A DNA stretch of 64,000 nt. It comes from CAVQBP01 sp964448105. Its GTDB lineage: Bacteria; Bacteroidota; Ignavibacteria; Ignavibacteriales; Ignavibacteriaceae. Numbering within the stretch: the first letter of the stretch is position 1; every line of letters begins with the position of its first letter. The notes below the pieces were generated by a model, which did no database searches, was not told the origin of the DNA, and saw only the letters and a list, made by a program, of their open reading frames with translations. The stretch lies in assembly GCA_964448105.1 (NCBI GenBank), contig CAYUVK010000008.1:1-64000 (forward strand). Direction: 5' to 3'. The position numbers were made by a program, and so were the translations under genes. This document shows, piece after piece, positions 1 through 8,012 of the stretch.

Positions 1-207
1 GCCAGGATAACAGGGAATATGCTTGAAGATGAAAAAGCAATTCACACCGCACACATTGCTTTCGGTAATAATGAAGACTTCCCCGGAGGAGGAAAGAACC
101 GTTCTAAAATTCACCGGGATTATCTCTTTTATTTACCTAGCATAGAAACCATCTTTAAGGACAAATCAAACAAGTTGTTAATCAAAGATGGCGAATTTCT
201 TATTTGA
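1..207 (+). CDS. M29 family aminopeptidase, C-terminal end (partial)
   Basis: The reading frame is open from base 1, so this is the 3' end of a gene that begins outside the window. The visible tail holds the pattern AHIAFGNNEDFPGGG followed by SKIHRDYLFY, which matches the metal-binding C-terminal segment of M29 (thermophilic, AmpS/AmpT-like) leucyl aminopeptidases, where the His and Asp residues bind the catalytic metals. It ends KDGEFLI, as these proteins usually end in a short strand. Role by family: release of N-terminal amino acids from peptides in the cytoplasm. The internal ATG at 19 is not the real start. The family call rests on about 68 residues. Confidence 0.72.
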   Translation, partial: ARITGNMLEDEKAIHTAHIAFGNNEDFPGGGKNRSKIHRDYLFYLPSIETIFKDKSNKLLIKDGEFLI

Positions 208-297
208 AAATTTTAAGTTATTGGTAGAATTTTAATCCATGCTTAAGGTATTTTATTATTTGCTCTTTAAATATTTTTTAACTTAATTATAAAATAT

Positions 298-690
298 ATG
301 GAACCTGAATTAATTTCTGATCCAAGACTTTCAAATATATTGAATGAATTAAAGAAACGTGAACCAATCTTTCATAGACCGGAATTCGGTACTACCCGAA
401 AAGATTTTGAAAAAATGACCGAGATAACTTTCCGGGAAGTAGGTGCTTCAGGGCGCAAATACAGCCGGGAATATGTTTTAGACATATTAGAAAAGCGTTT
501 TGAAAATCCTATTGAAGAAAATTGGCAGACAAAAGATTTCTATTGTACTGAAATTGCAGAAGGTAATTATCTAATAACATACACTTTAATTCAAGGTGAG
601 AGAATAACTAGAAGAGCTACAATCTGGCGACAGCATGGTTCGGACTGGAAAATTGTATACCACCAGGGAACTGTTGTTGAAGATCAATAA
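298..690 (+). CDS. SnoaL/NTF2-like DUF4440 family protein
   Basis: A 130-residue cytoplasmic protein with the layout of DUF4440/SnoaL-like proteins: an N-terminal helix (LSNILNELKKREPIFHRPEF), a middle helical part, then alternating strands ending RRATIWRQHGSDWKIVYHQG, the usual last strands of this cone-shaped fold. No catalytic set is fixed in this family, so the substrate cannot be named. Bacterial relatives are small stand-alone proteins, often called nuclear transport factor 2 family. No Shine-Dalgarno is evident before the ATG, only an A/T-rich leader, which is common in this group. It stands alone between the aminopeptidase and a transporter. Confidence 0.75.
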   Translation: MEPELISDPRLSNILNELKKREPIFHRPEFGTTRKDFEKMTEITFREVGASGRKYSREYVLDILEKRFENPIEENWQTKDFYCTEIAEGNYLITYTLIQGERITRRATIWRQHGSDWKIVYHQGTVVEDQ

Positions 691-812
691 AATTAATAAT
701 GTAAATAAATATCCTAAAAAATAGCTATTATTAGTGATATAGAACAATTCGTTCAAGACATTTCTACAAGAAATTGAAAATTTCTCACTATTCAATACCT
801 TAATCATAGTGG

Positions 813-830
813 TTCCATAAGATTATGGAA
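813..830. promoter_or_regulatory. Perfect 8-bp dyad upstream of EamA exporter
   Basis: TTCCATAA and TTATGGAA are exact inverted repeats separated by two bases (GA). It lies about 66 bases before the preferred start of the exporter gene, in an otherwise unstructured A/T-rich spacer. The short loop argues for a protein-binding operator and not an RNA hairpin. No regulator is encoded next to it, so the binding protein is unknown. Confidence 0.35.
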
Positions 831-896
831 TAATGGCTCTTTCGATAAGTGCTTTCCGATTTTATTTTAGCAGATAAGTTTTTTAGGAGTGATAAG

Positions 897-1835
897 TTGA
901 AATTAAAAGATTGGTTCGCTTTTATTCTGCTTGGTGTAATCTGGAGTTCATCCTTCATGTGGATTAAAATAGCTCTTCAGGAAATTGATCCCGTTACATT
1001 GGTTGCGTTTCGAGTAATATTCGGTTTGATATTCGGTGTTGCAGTAATTGCTTTAAGACGAATTAAAGTACCGCGCGAATTGAAAAGCTGGATTCCTTTA
1101 TTAATACTTGGAATAACAAATATAGCCGTCCCTTTTTTCCTTATTTCATGGGGAGAAAGAACTGTTGATTCATCGGTAGCAGCTATATTGGATTCAACTG
1201 TTCCTCTCTTTACTATATTAATTGCACACTTTTTATTGAGTGATGATAAAATGACAGTACCAAAAGTCTTGGGATTGCTGTTGGGTTTTACCGGTGTTAT
1301 AGTATTATTAAGTAAAGACATAGGCGAATCGACGAGTACAGTGCTAGGTCAAGGCGCAGTGGTACTGGCTTCACTGTTTTATGCCGGAAGCGGCGTTTAT
1401 GTCAGAAGGACCACTCAAAATGTTCCGGCGATCTTGAGAAGCATGGGACCTTTATTATCGGCTTCTTTTATTATGTGGATTGCTGTATTTATGACTGAAA
1501 ATCCTGTTCAGATGCCGGCTTTGGGATTAACATGGGTCTCCCTGCTTTTCCTTGGTGTTATTGGTTCCGGTTTTGCTTTTGTCCTTGCATTTTATCTCAT
1601 CCATGAAATTGGTCCGACGCGCACTAGCATGGTAACTTACATATTCCCCTTAGGCGGGGTTACACTAGGTGTTATTTTTCTGCATGAACAAATTACTTGG
1701 GAATTAATTGCAGGTGGAATATTAATTATTATGAGCCTCGCCGTTGCAAACCGGGATTCACTGCCAATTCCATATAAAAGAAAAAAAATCATCTTAGAAA
1801 TAAATTTACAGGAAAATAAAAAAGTTGAAGCCTAA
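897..1835 (+). CDS. EamA/DMT superfamily transporter
   Basis: Inner-membrane protein with ten predicted helices in two repeats of five, the EamA (drug/metabolite transporter) arrangement; each repeat starts with the WSSSFMWIKIA and FYAGSGVYVRR type segments. Family members export amino acids, metabolites or drugs; the substrate here cannot be read from sequence. Start choice: the TTG at 897 has an AGGAG at 885-889 with seven bases between, and gives LKLKDWFAFILLGV, a normal EamA beginning of 312 residues. A GTG at 849 in the same frame would add 16 charged residues and has no ribosome site. The basic C-terminal tail is probably cytoplasmic. Confidence 0.85.
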   Translation: MKLKDWFAFILLGVIWSSSFMWIKIALQEIDPVTLVAFRVIFGLIFGVAVIALRRIKVPRELKSWIPLLILGITNIAVPFFLISWGERTVDSSVAAILDSTVPLFTILIAHFLLSDDKMTVPKVLGLLLGFTGVIVLLSKDIGESTSTVLGQGAVVLASLFYAGSGVYVRRTTQNVPAILRSMGPLLSASFIMWIAVFMTENPVQMPALGLTWVSLLFLGVIGSGFAFVLAFYLIHEIGPTRTSMVTYIFPLGGVTLGVIFLHEQITWELIAGGILIIMSLAVANRDSLPIPYKRKKIILEINLQENKKVEA

Positions 1836-1857
1836 TATTTATTAATAAGGAGAATAG

Positions 1858-2529
1858 TTGAAGAAACTAAATATCACTAATAGAACAAAAGTAAACAGGT
1901 TACCTAAAAGAGCAGCTTACGATACGGAAACAATTTATAATATATTGGATGAGACTTTTATCTGCCAGGTCGGATTTAAGATTGACGGGCAGGTTTATAT
2001 TATTCCAACTGCTTTCGGAAGAAAAGATGATCATATTTTTATACATGGTTCTAAAAACAGCAGGATGCTGAACTCAATTAAAAAAGGAGAAGATGTGTGC
2101 ATATCCGTTACTTTAGCTGATGGCTTGGTTCTAGCCCGTTCTGCTTTTCATCATTCAATTAATTACAGGTCTGTAATTATTTTTAGCATAGGAAAAGAAA
2201 TTATTGAACCTGACAAAAAAACAGAAGCGTTAAAAATTATTTTAGAACATATTATACCCGGAAGATGGAATGATATCAGAAAACCAAATCAAAAGGAATT
2301 AAATGCAACCTCTGTTTTTTCATTTAAAATTGATGAAGCATCCGCAAAGATAAGAAGCGGATCTATAATTGATGATAAAGAAGATTTGGATTTGAATGTA
2401 TGGGCAGGAGTTCTTCCTTTAGAAGTTGTTCCGAAAGAACCTGTTAAAGATGAAGGTTTAAACAAAAGTATCTTGCTGCCCGAGTATATTATCAATTATA
2501 AAAGAAAAAAGGGAAAAAATGTTGACTAA
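1858..2529 (+). CDS. Pyridoxamine 5'-phosphate oxidase-like flavin-binding protein
   Basis: A 223-residue protein of the split-barrel flavin-nucleotide-binding family (PNPOx-like, NimA-related). Visible family marks: an N-terminal RLPKRAAYD stretch, ETFICQVGFKIDGQVYIIPT for the first barrel strands, IHGSKNSRM for the flavin phosphate site, and NYRSVIIFSIG. Members bind FMN or heme and reduce small molecules or protect against oxidants; the exact reaction is unknown. The start is TTG, decided by AAGGAG at 1847-1852 five bases upstream. The end overlaps the next gene by 11 bases, so the two are probably co-translated. Confidence 0.8.
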   Translation: MKKLNITNRTKVNRLPKRAAYDTETIYNILDETFICQVGFKIDGQVYIIPTAFGRKDDHIFIHGSKNSRMLNSIKKGEDVCISVTLADGLVLARSAFHHSINYRSVIIFSIGKEIIEPDKKTEALKIILEHIIPGRWNDIRKPNQKELNATSVFSFKIDEASAKIRSGSIIDDKEDLDLNVWAGVLPLEVVPKEPVKDEGLNKSILLPEYIINYKRKKGKNVD

Positions 2530-2962
2530 AAGAATTAAAATAAAAGATGTAACACCTAACGGTTATAAAGCAATGATGGCTTTAGAAAATTATATTGGCA
2601 CTGTAAAAATAAACCCGGTTTACAGGGAAATGATAAAAATTAGAGCGTCACAAATAAACGGCTGTGCTTATTGCATTGATATGCATACAAAAGATGCAAG
2701 GGAATTTGGCGAATCCGAAAGAAGGATTTACGCATTAAGTGCATGGCGCGAGTCCCCGCTATTCAACGAAGAAGAAAGAGCTATTTTAGCTGCTACCGAA
2801 GAAATAACAAATATCTCGGTCAAAGGCATTTCGGAAGAGACATACGGTAATCTTAAAAAATATTTTGATGATCAAACAATTGCAGATATAATAATGATTA
2901 ATGTAACCATTAATTCGTGGAATAGAATTGCAGTTAGCACGCATTCACAGCATGAAAATTAA
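2519..2962 (+). CDS. Carboxymuconolactone decarboxylase/AhpD-like protein
   Basis: A 147-residue all-helical protein of the CMD/AhpD family. The redox motif CAYCIDMH (Cys49, Cys52, His56) is the CxxC-x3-H motif of alkylhydroperoxidase-like members, so peroxide or disulfide chemistry is likely, not muconolactone decarboxylation. The segment FNEEERAILAATEEIT is also typical. It begins inside the end of the flavin-binding gene in another frame, which points to a two-gene redox operon. The genomic surroundings (OsmC, DinB, VOC) fit a stress or detoxification role, but this is inference. Confidence 0.85.
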   Translation: MLTKRIKIKDVTPNGYKAMMALENYIGTVKINPVYREMIKIRASQINGCAYCIDMHTKDAREFGESERRIYALSAWRESPLFNEEERAILAATEEITNISVKGISEETYGNLKKYFDDQTIADIIMINVTINSWNRIAVSTHSQHEN

Positions 2963-3011
2963 TTTTTAATTATTTGTAATTATAATAGGAGGTTGACCAT
3001 AATGTAAGTAA

Positions 3012-3134
3012 GTGTCATTTCGAGGGATCCCGATAAAATCGCGATAAAATCGGGACGAGAAATCTTTTCGAAACGCAAGATTTCTCCCCCGACTGCAGTG
3101 AGGATGACAATTTGAGTCGGGATCAAAATGACAA
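3012..3134. repeat. Palindromic intergenic repeat (GTCATTTCGAG type)
   Basis: The 303-base gap 2963-3265 holds no believable gene. Most of it is one palindromic unit: TGTCATTTCGAGGGATCCCG near 3013 pairs imperfectly with GTCGGGATCAAAATGACA at 3116-3133, and inside this CGAGAAATCTT pairs with AAGATTTCTC. CGATAAAATCG also repeats in tandem within the left arm. Units of this kind are common between genes in Bacteroidota-group genomes; they may be non-autonomous mobile relics or RNA-level hairpins. A minus-strand open frame through it is a by-product of the palindrome. Confidence 0.7.
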
Positions 3135-3265
3135 TCATACTTTTTACACAACCTCTTTAGGCTGGGAATATAAAAACGACCACTAAAAATAAGGGCTTTA
3201 ACCATCATTTTAAGAAGGTGACCAGCTTGAGTTTAATTATTCAATTTAAATGAAAGTATATTTGA

Positions 3266-3796
3266 ATGGAAGAAATATTTATTAAAGATAAAATTTTAAA
3301 TCTTTCTGATTTAGGAAATGTTATTCCTAAAGGATATAACTACTACAAGAAAAAGATAACTCCCGGGTTACAACTTAACCTACCGGATGCTTGCCTTAAA
3401 TGGTATGAGCTTCATCCTCCCGATATTAAAATTACGGATAACCAGGTTCAGGGGACTAAAGCATTCATTGAAGCAGAAACAAAAACGGGAAGATTAAAAT
3501 TGGAGAATGAGCTTGAATTCGTAATTCTCCATAGAGCCGGAGATTATTTACTTCTGCTTATAACAACCTGGAGAAATACAAATGAAATGTGGGAATCTAT
3601 TTATTTTAAAAAAGCAGATCAGTTTGAAAATTATGTCCCAATGAAATTTAATAATGATCATAAAGGAACTTATTGTGTTTGGGAGCTCGGAATTGTATTG
3701 CATGAACGAAACGCCTGGGTTCGTTTTATTGAATCTAAACGTGATGAAAAAGCAAAAATTGAATATTTAAACAATCTATTTTCAGGTGAGGTTTAA
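3266..3796 (+). CDS. Hypothetical protein, 176 residues
   Basis: I do not recognise the family. The protein is soluble, without signal peptide or membrane segment. It has charged N-terminal strands, a middle block with FVILHRAGDYLLLLITTWR that reads as two buried strands, and a conserved-looking aromatic part (MWESIYFKK, GTYCVWELGIVLHERNAWVRF). Codon use and A/T content match its neighbours, and the frame is clean over 531 bases, so it is a real gene. The ATG has no strong ribosome site. It stands alone between the repeat and an OsmC gene. Confidence 0.65.
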   Translation: MEEIFIKDKILNLSDLGNVIPKGYNYYKKKITPGLQLNLPDACLKWYELHPPDIKITDNQVQGTKAFIEAETKTGRLKLENELEFVILHRAGDYLLLLITTWRNTNEMWESIYFKKADQFENYVPMKFNNDHKGTYCVWELGIVLHERNAWVRFIESKRDEKAKIEYLNNLFSGEV

Positions 3797-3929
3797 TTCA
3801 AAAAATATCTGACAAATAATTTCTTGATCTTAATTCTAATCTTACTCCTTCATTGTAATGGATAGGAAGTTAGTAAAAAGAATAAGAACTGTATAAAACA
3901 AATTATTTCAAACTTTAAATAGAAATATA

Positions 3930-4409
3930 ATGAATAAGAAACATCAATATTCTTTGACTGTTAAATGGACCGGGAATAAGGGAAAGGGAACAGCAGACTA
4001 CCGCTCTTATGAACGAAGTCATACAATTACAGCTGAAAATAAAGCTGATATATTATGTTCTTCAGAACCTGTATTCCGCGGCGATAAATCAAAACATAAT
4101 CCCGAAGAACTTTTTGTTGCATCAATTTCATCCTGTCATATGCTTTGGTACCTGCATTTATGTGCTGACGCTGGAATTGTTGTTGTAGATTATATTGATA
4201 GTGCTTCCGGAATACTTATGGAATCACCCGATGGGAGAGGTCATTTTTCTGAGGTTACTCTACGTCCTGTTGTCACCGTTACAAACAAATCAATGATTGA
4301 TAAGGCAAATGAATTACATAAAAAAGCAAATGAGTTATGTTTCATTGCGAATTCATGCAATTTTAAAATTCATCATGAACCAACCTGCAATGTAGGCGGA
4401 AAGAATTAA
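3930..4409 (+). CDS. OsmC family peroxiredoxin-like protein
   Basis: A 159-residue OsmC/Ohr family protein. The family marks are present: the NPEELF segment with Glu60, the first redox cysteine in SISSCH (Cys69), and the second in ELCFIANSC (Cys137, in place of the usual CPIS). These thiol proteins reduce organic hydroperoxides in the cytoplasm. Subgroup: the start KHQYSLTVKWTGNKG resembles the general OsmC branch more than Ohr. It is monocistronic by spacing (133 bases before, 107 after). An additional Cys143 lies close to Cys137. Confidence 0.88.
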   Translation: MNKKHQYSLTVKWTGNKGKGTADYRSYERSHTITAENKADILCSSEPVFRGDKSKHNPEELFVASISSCHMLWYLHLCADAGIVVVDYIDSASGILMESPDGRGHFSEVTLRPVVTVTNKSMIDKANELHKKANELCFIANSCNFKIHHEPTCNVGGKN

Positions 4410-4516
4410 AAGCATATTTATTTCTACTCCATCACTTTAGATTTTAATTATTTAGACTATTTTGATTAAGACAGTCTGCATATTTCCTAAAAGTAAACTT
4501 CATAAGGAATAGCGTT

Positions 4517-4969
4517 ATGAATGAACATTTTAAAAATCTATTCGATTACAATAAATGGGCAAACAATAAACTTATAACCAGTCTTAAAAATCAAAACATT
4601 GATGATGAAATAATTCTAAGATTATTTTCTCATATTGTTTTAAGTGAGCAGATATGGTTATTAAGAATAGAAGGCGGAGATTACCCAAATAAAAATTTCT
4701 GGCAAATTTTAACTCTATTGGAATGCGAAGACATTTTAAATGAGAATCAACCGAAATATGAAAACTTAATACTTCAAAAAGATTTTTCAGATAAGGTTTC
4801 TTATAAAAATAGCAAGGGGATTGAATACACTAATTCATTCTATGATATTTTAACCCACGTATCATTTCATTCTGCTTATCACCGGGGACAAATTGCAAAA
4901 GAAGTGCGCAGGCTCAATAAAGAACCCGTATTGACTGATTATATTGCTTTTATAAGAGAAATTAAATGA
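4517..4969 (+). CDS. DinB family protein (first of two)
   Basis: A 150-residue DinB-like four-helix bundle protein. The three metal-binding histidines can be placed: one in LFSHIVLSEQ, and two in the C-terminal block HVSFHSAYHRGQIA, the most conserved DinB segment. Members are metal-binding enzymes; some transfer or open thiol cofactors, but most, including this one, have no assigned reaction. The C-terminal TDYIAFIREIK is a standard ending. It is followed 29 bases later by the VOC gene, a likely pair. A second DinB paralogue lies at 6340-6816. Confidence 0.88.
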   Translation: MNEHFKNLFDYNKWANNKLITSLKNQNIDDEIILRLFSHIVLSEQIWLLRIEGGDYPNKNFWQILTLLECEDILNENQPKYENLILQKDFSDKVSYKNSKGIEYTNSFYDILTHVSFHSAYHRGQIAKEVRRLNKEPVLTDYIAFIREIK

Positions 4970-4998
4970 TCATTTAATTTAGTGGGAGTAAGTTATAA

Positions 4999-5388
4999 AT
5001 GGCAACCGTAAGTGTCCGCTATATTGTAAATAATGTCGATGAAGCAATCTCATTTTATACTGATAAACTGGGATTCAGTTTAAAAATGCATCCGGCACCA
5101 ACATTTGCAATGCTTAATAAAGGTGATTTAAGATTATTATTAAGTGCTCCGAGCGAACAGGGGGGAGGAGGACAAATTTTGTCGGACGGCAGGAAACCGG
5201 AGCCGGGAGGATGGAATCGAATTTCTCTTCAAGTCTCTAATCTTGTTTCCACTATTGAAACTTTAAGAAAAAAAGGAGCTCATTTCCGCAATGATATTGT
5301 TTATGGTGTAGCGGGCAACCAAATATTATTGGAAGATCCATCGGGAAATCCTATCGAACTTTTTGAACCTTTGCAGCAGAATGAATGA
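4999..5388 (+). CDS. VOC family (glyoxalase/bleomycin-resistance fold) protein
   Basis: A 129-residue protein with one vicinal-oxygen-chelate module: VRYIVNNVDEAISFYTDKLGF at the start (split here as VRYIVNNVDE then AISFYTDKLGF) and LLEDPSGNPIELFEP at the end, where the last Glu is the usual metal ligand. The expected first ligand position near the N-terminus is a Val/Arg region and not a clear His, so metal use is uncertain. Possible roles are dioxygenase, glyoxalase-like or ligand binding. A SerAlaPro-Glu-GlnGlyGlyGlyGly loop in the middle is glycine-rich. Probably transcribed with the DinB gene before it. Confidence 0.85.
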   Translation: MATVSVRYIVNNVDEAISFYTDKLGFSLKMHPAPTFAMLNKGDLRLLLSAPSEQGGGGQILSDGRKPEPGGWNRISLQVSNLVSTIETLRKKGAHFRNDIVYGVAGNQILLEDPSGNPIELFEPLQQNE

Positions 5389-5409
5389 ATTATCACAGGT
5401 GGATAGAGG

Positions 5410-5462
5410 CTGCATTACTTATACTATCTCTAAAAAAGATAGTTATTGGTTCTTTATGCAGT
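5410..5462. terminator. Nested hairpin after VOC gene, possible terminator
   Basis: ACTATCT (5423-5429) and AGATAGT (5437-5443) form a seven-pair stem with a seven-base loop; CTGCAT (5410-5415) and ATGCAG (5457-5462) pair outside it. It lies 22 bases after the VOC stop. There is no long T-run directly after, so rho-independent termination is only a guess. The rest of the spacer up to 5590 shows nothing else. Confidence 0.3.
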
Positions 5463-5590
5463 TTCTAATAAAAGACTTAAAAAGCAATAAAAAATAATGT
5501 CTTTTCACATAAAGGAAAGCATGCGGAAAGAAGTAATTCTTTTAATGATAATTTAATTATCCATAATCTAATTTTATACTAAGAGGTATT

Positions 5591-5986
5591 ATGAAAGTAT
5601 CAGGGAAGTTTGAAGTAAAATTACAACCCTTGGTATCTTATGCAAAGGGAGACATGGGCACCAACCTAGGCAGAATGTCAATTGATAAAACTTATAATGG
5701 TGAATTATCAGCATCAAGTAAAGGGGAAATTATAAGTGCGATGACCCCGGTTAAAGGATCGGCCGGTTACGTTGCTATTGAACAGGTATCGGGAACTTTA
5801 TCAGGGAAAAACGGCAGCTTTGTGCTACAGCATTTTGCAACCATGAACAAAGGAAAAAGTTTGCTAAATATCGAAGTTGTTCCAGATTCCGGTATAGGAG
5901 AGTTAACCGGTATCTCGGGTAAGATGTCAATTCGAATTGAAAACGGACAGCATTATTATGATTTCGATTATCATTTCGGGGAGTAA
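5591..5986 (+). CDS. DUF3224 family protein
   Basis: A 131-residue protein of the DUF3224 family, an eight-stranded barrel of allene-oxide-cyclase-like shape. Family marks: GKFEVKLQPL at the start, GRMSIDKTYNGELSASSKG, the central segment VAIEQVSGTLSGKNGSF, and GELTGISGKMSI with a final HYYDFDYHF. No enzyme activity is established for the family. There is no signal peptide. Good AAGAGGT ribosome site seven bases before the ATG. It sits alone in the row of small stand-alone proteins and is flanked by hairpin-rich spacers. Confidence 0.85.
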   Translation: MKVSGKFEVKLQPLVSYAKGDMGTNLGRMSIDKTYNGELSASSKGEIISAMTPVKGSAGYVAIEQVSGTLSGKNGSFVLQHFATMNKGKSLLNIEVVPDSGIGELTGISGKMSIRIENGQHYYDFDYHFGE

Positions 5987-6094
5987 TTAATTATAATAGC
6001 TCACCACTTCTGTCCAAATAATTTATTAAACAGAAAATTTGTTACTAAAAATAAAAGAATCCTAATGTTTTTAAATAACAAATAAACTCATCCC

Positions 6095-6202
6095 GAGGGA
6101 CCAAAAAGTAATTTTCAATTTTAAAATCTGTGGAAATCAGTTAAAATCTGTTTTATCTGTGTGCTATTTATAAATAAGTAATTACTTTTTGGACAGCCCC
6201 CT
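6095..6202. repeat. MITE-like element with inverted CCAAAAAGTAATT ends
   Basis: The 353-base gap 5987-6339 holds no gene. Inside it, CCAAAAAGTAATT (6101-6113) recurs inverted as AATTACTTTTTGG (6180-6192), and the right end continues ACAGCCCCCTTA. Between the ends lie short direct repeats of the AAAATCTGT type (near 6123 and 6143) and TCTGTGTG. The left end GAGGGACCAAAAAGTAATT closely matches the start of the repeat at 59955, so the two belong to one family. A non-autonomous insertion relic is the likeliest explanation. Nothing recognisable lies in 6203-6339 beyond A/T-rich sequence. Confidence 0.5.
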
Positions 6203-6339
6203 TATAGTGAGTTCTTTTATTTTGGTCAGGCATGTTACTAACATTTATTTTTTTATAGTAAAACAAATTTCTGTATTAACTTTTAAAGTTGTTTTGTATT
6301 TTTGTTGGCAGAACTTCGATTTCAATTTGAGGGATTAAA

Positions 6340-6816
6340 ATGATTGAAATGAAACAATACCTTATAGATACATTCAATTTCAATGATCATGCAAATAAAA
6401 AGATCCTTGGTAAAATAAAAGAACTTTCAGATAAAGAAGGTTGCATTAAATTTTTTTCTCATCTTATCAATTCACAAAATAAATGGCTGGATAGAATTGT
6501 CAAATATCCTGGAGAATCAAAATTAGATTGGTGGAACCCTGTTTATGATTTAAATAATATTGAAAGCGAGTGGGATAAAAGCCTTCAAGCCTGGATTAAT
6601 TTTCTCGAGAAAAAAAGAGAAGATGAAATTTTTATTCAAACAAAGTTTATAGGTTATGACGGAGGGATCTGGGAAGCGGAAATCAAAGATATTGCTCTGC
6701 AGCTTAACTATCATTCATTTCATCATAGGGCACAAATACAGACTTTAATTAGGCAGCAAGGTTTGGAACCGGATTTCATTGATTATATCGGGATAAAATA
6801 TAAAAAAATCAGCTAG
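6340..6816 (+). CDS. DinB family protein (second of two)
   Basis: A 158-residue DinB-like protein, related in layout to the one at 4517: SHLINSQNKWLDRIV early on, and LNYHSFHHRAQIQTLIRQQG near the end, containing the conserved histidines. It ends EPDFIDYIGIKYK. Acidic linker KKREDEIFIQ separates the helices. The annotated ATG could be replaced by the one three codons later (6349), giving MKQYLIDTF; GAGGGA at 6330-6335 suits the first. No partner gene is adjacent, and the reaction is unknown. Confidence 0.87.
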   Translation: MIEMKQYLIDTFNFNDHANKKILGKIKELSDKEGCIKFFSHLINSQNKWLDRIVKYPGESKLDWWNPVYDLNNIESEWDKSLQAWINFLEKKREDEIFIQTKFIGYDGGIWEAEIKDIALQLNYHSFHHRAQIQTLIRQQGLEPDFIDYIGIKYKKIS

Positions 6817-6933
6817 TTCCAATGATAAAATATAACCGTCATATTTGTATTTAACTTCTTAATCCGTCCTTTTATTTTTTTGCTTAAGAAATTCCTATCT
6901 TTATATTGTAAATATTTTTTGGAGAATAAAAGA

Positions 6934-7827
6934 ATGAACTTATTAAAAAGATTTTTTTTGGTTGCCGTTTTAGTATTTATTCCTTTAAATATTTATTCAC
7001 AGGTATCCCGGGGGGTTGTAAAAGAAGGACTGACTGTTAAAAGTAAAATTTTAAATAAAGATGTTCGATATACAATTTACCTGCCGTTTGATTATGAAAC
7101 TTCCGATCGATATTATCCGGTTGTGTATCTACTGCATGGTTATACCGATAATGATATGGGATGGATTCAATTCGGAGAAGCAAATATGATTGCCGATGAA
7201 GCAATCGCAAATAGGGAAATCCCTACAATGATTCTTGTAATGCCTGACGGAGGTCTCAGCTGGTATATAAATAATTATAATGACTCTGTAAGATATGAAG
7301 ATTTTTTCTTCAAGGAATTTATTCCGTATATTGAATCTCATTACAGGATAAGAACTGAAAGAAGATATAGAGGGATCGCCGGACTTTCAATGGGAGGATA
7401 CGGTACTCTTGTTTACGCTTTAAAACACCCGGATATGTTTTCTGCTTGTGCTGCCCTTAGTGCCGGAATTCGTACCCCGGGAGAAATGATAAATATGGAC
7501 GCAAATAAATGGGCGAAGGAATTTGCAATAGTATATGGCCCAAATCTTAAAGGGAAGGATAGAATAACTCACCAGTACCTGGCAAATGATCCGTTTAATA
7601 TCGTGAAAACCTCGGATACAAATAAAACTAAAACTGTTAGAATCTATTTAGATTGCGGCGATGATGATCATCTTTATAAAGGGAATTCCACTTTTCATAT
7701 TTTATTAAGAGATTTACATATTCCTCATGAATACAGAGTTAGGGATGGGGGACACCAGTGGGCTTACTGGCGGAGCGGTTTAAAAGATGCATTAAAGTTT
7801 ATCGGGACTAGTTTTCATCAGCCGTAA
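6934..7827 (+). CDS. Secreted esterase (esterase D / XynZ-like alpha/beta hydrolase)
   Basis: Start chosen at the ATG at 6934 because GGAG lies at 6921-6924 and it opens directly into a signal peptide (LLKRFFLVAVLVFIPLNIYS, cut after Gln23 or so). An in-frame ATG at 6880 would add 18 residues before the signal. The mature part is an alpha/beta hydrolase of the putative esterase family: oxyanion segment LLHGYTDND, nucleophile elbow GLSMGGYG with Ser152, an Asp in LDCGDDDHLY, and the last His in DGGHQWAYW. Relatives include feruloyl/acetyl xylan esterases and S-formylglutathione-like hydrolases. The export and position suggest hydrolysis of ester side groups outside the cytoplasm; substrate unknown. 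Confidence 0.88.
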   Translation: MNLLKRFFLVAVLVFIPLNIYSQVSRGVVKEGLTVKSKILNKDVRYTIYLPFDYETSDRYYPVVYLLHGYTDNDMGWIQFGEANMIADEAIANREIPTMILVMPDGGLSWYINNYNDSVRYEDFFFKEFIPYIESHYRIRTERRYRGIAGLSMGGYGTLVYALKHPDMFSACAALSAGIRTPGEMINMDANKWAKEFAIVYGPNLKGKDRITHQYLANDPFNIVKTSDTNKTKTVRIYLDCGDDDHLYKGNSTFHILLRDLHIPHEYRVRDGGHQWAYWRSGLKDALKFIGTSFHQP

Positions 7828-8012
7828 TTTATAACTGCTGTAAAAATTAATAATAATTTAACATGCCGCAATATCAATAATTGTATATTACTCCTATAAT
7901 TAATGAGAATTAGATTAATATGAAGAATCTTAAACCCTTCTTTTATTAGTTTAGTTTTTCCGATTTATTTAGATTTATGATATACTATTTTTCTTTTTCG
8001 TCATATATCTAA

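Noticed and set aside
849..896. GTG start of the EamA gene at 849
   Set aside because: No ribosome site, and the TTG at 897 has AGGAG at the right distance and fits the family start.
2966..3208. Minus-strand open frame of 80 codons
   Set aside because: Made by the palindromic repeat; no ribosome site or family likeness.
3824..3865. Short frame that reads like a lipoprotein signal (LILILILLLLHCNG)
   Set aside because: Stops after 13 codons; at most a decayed remnant, with no body in any frame.
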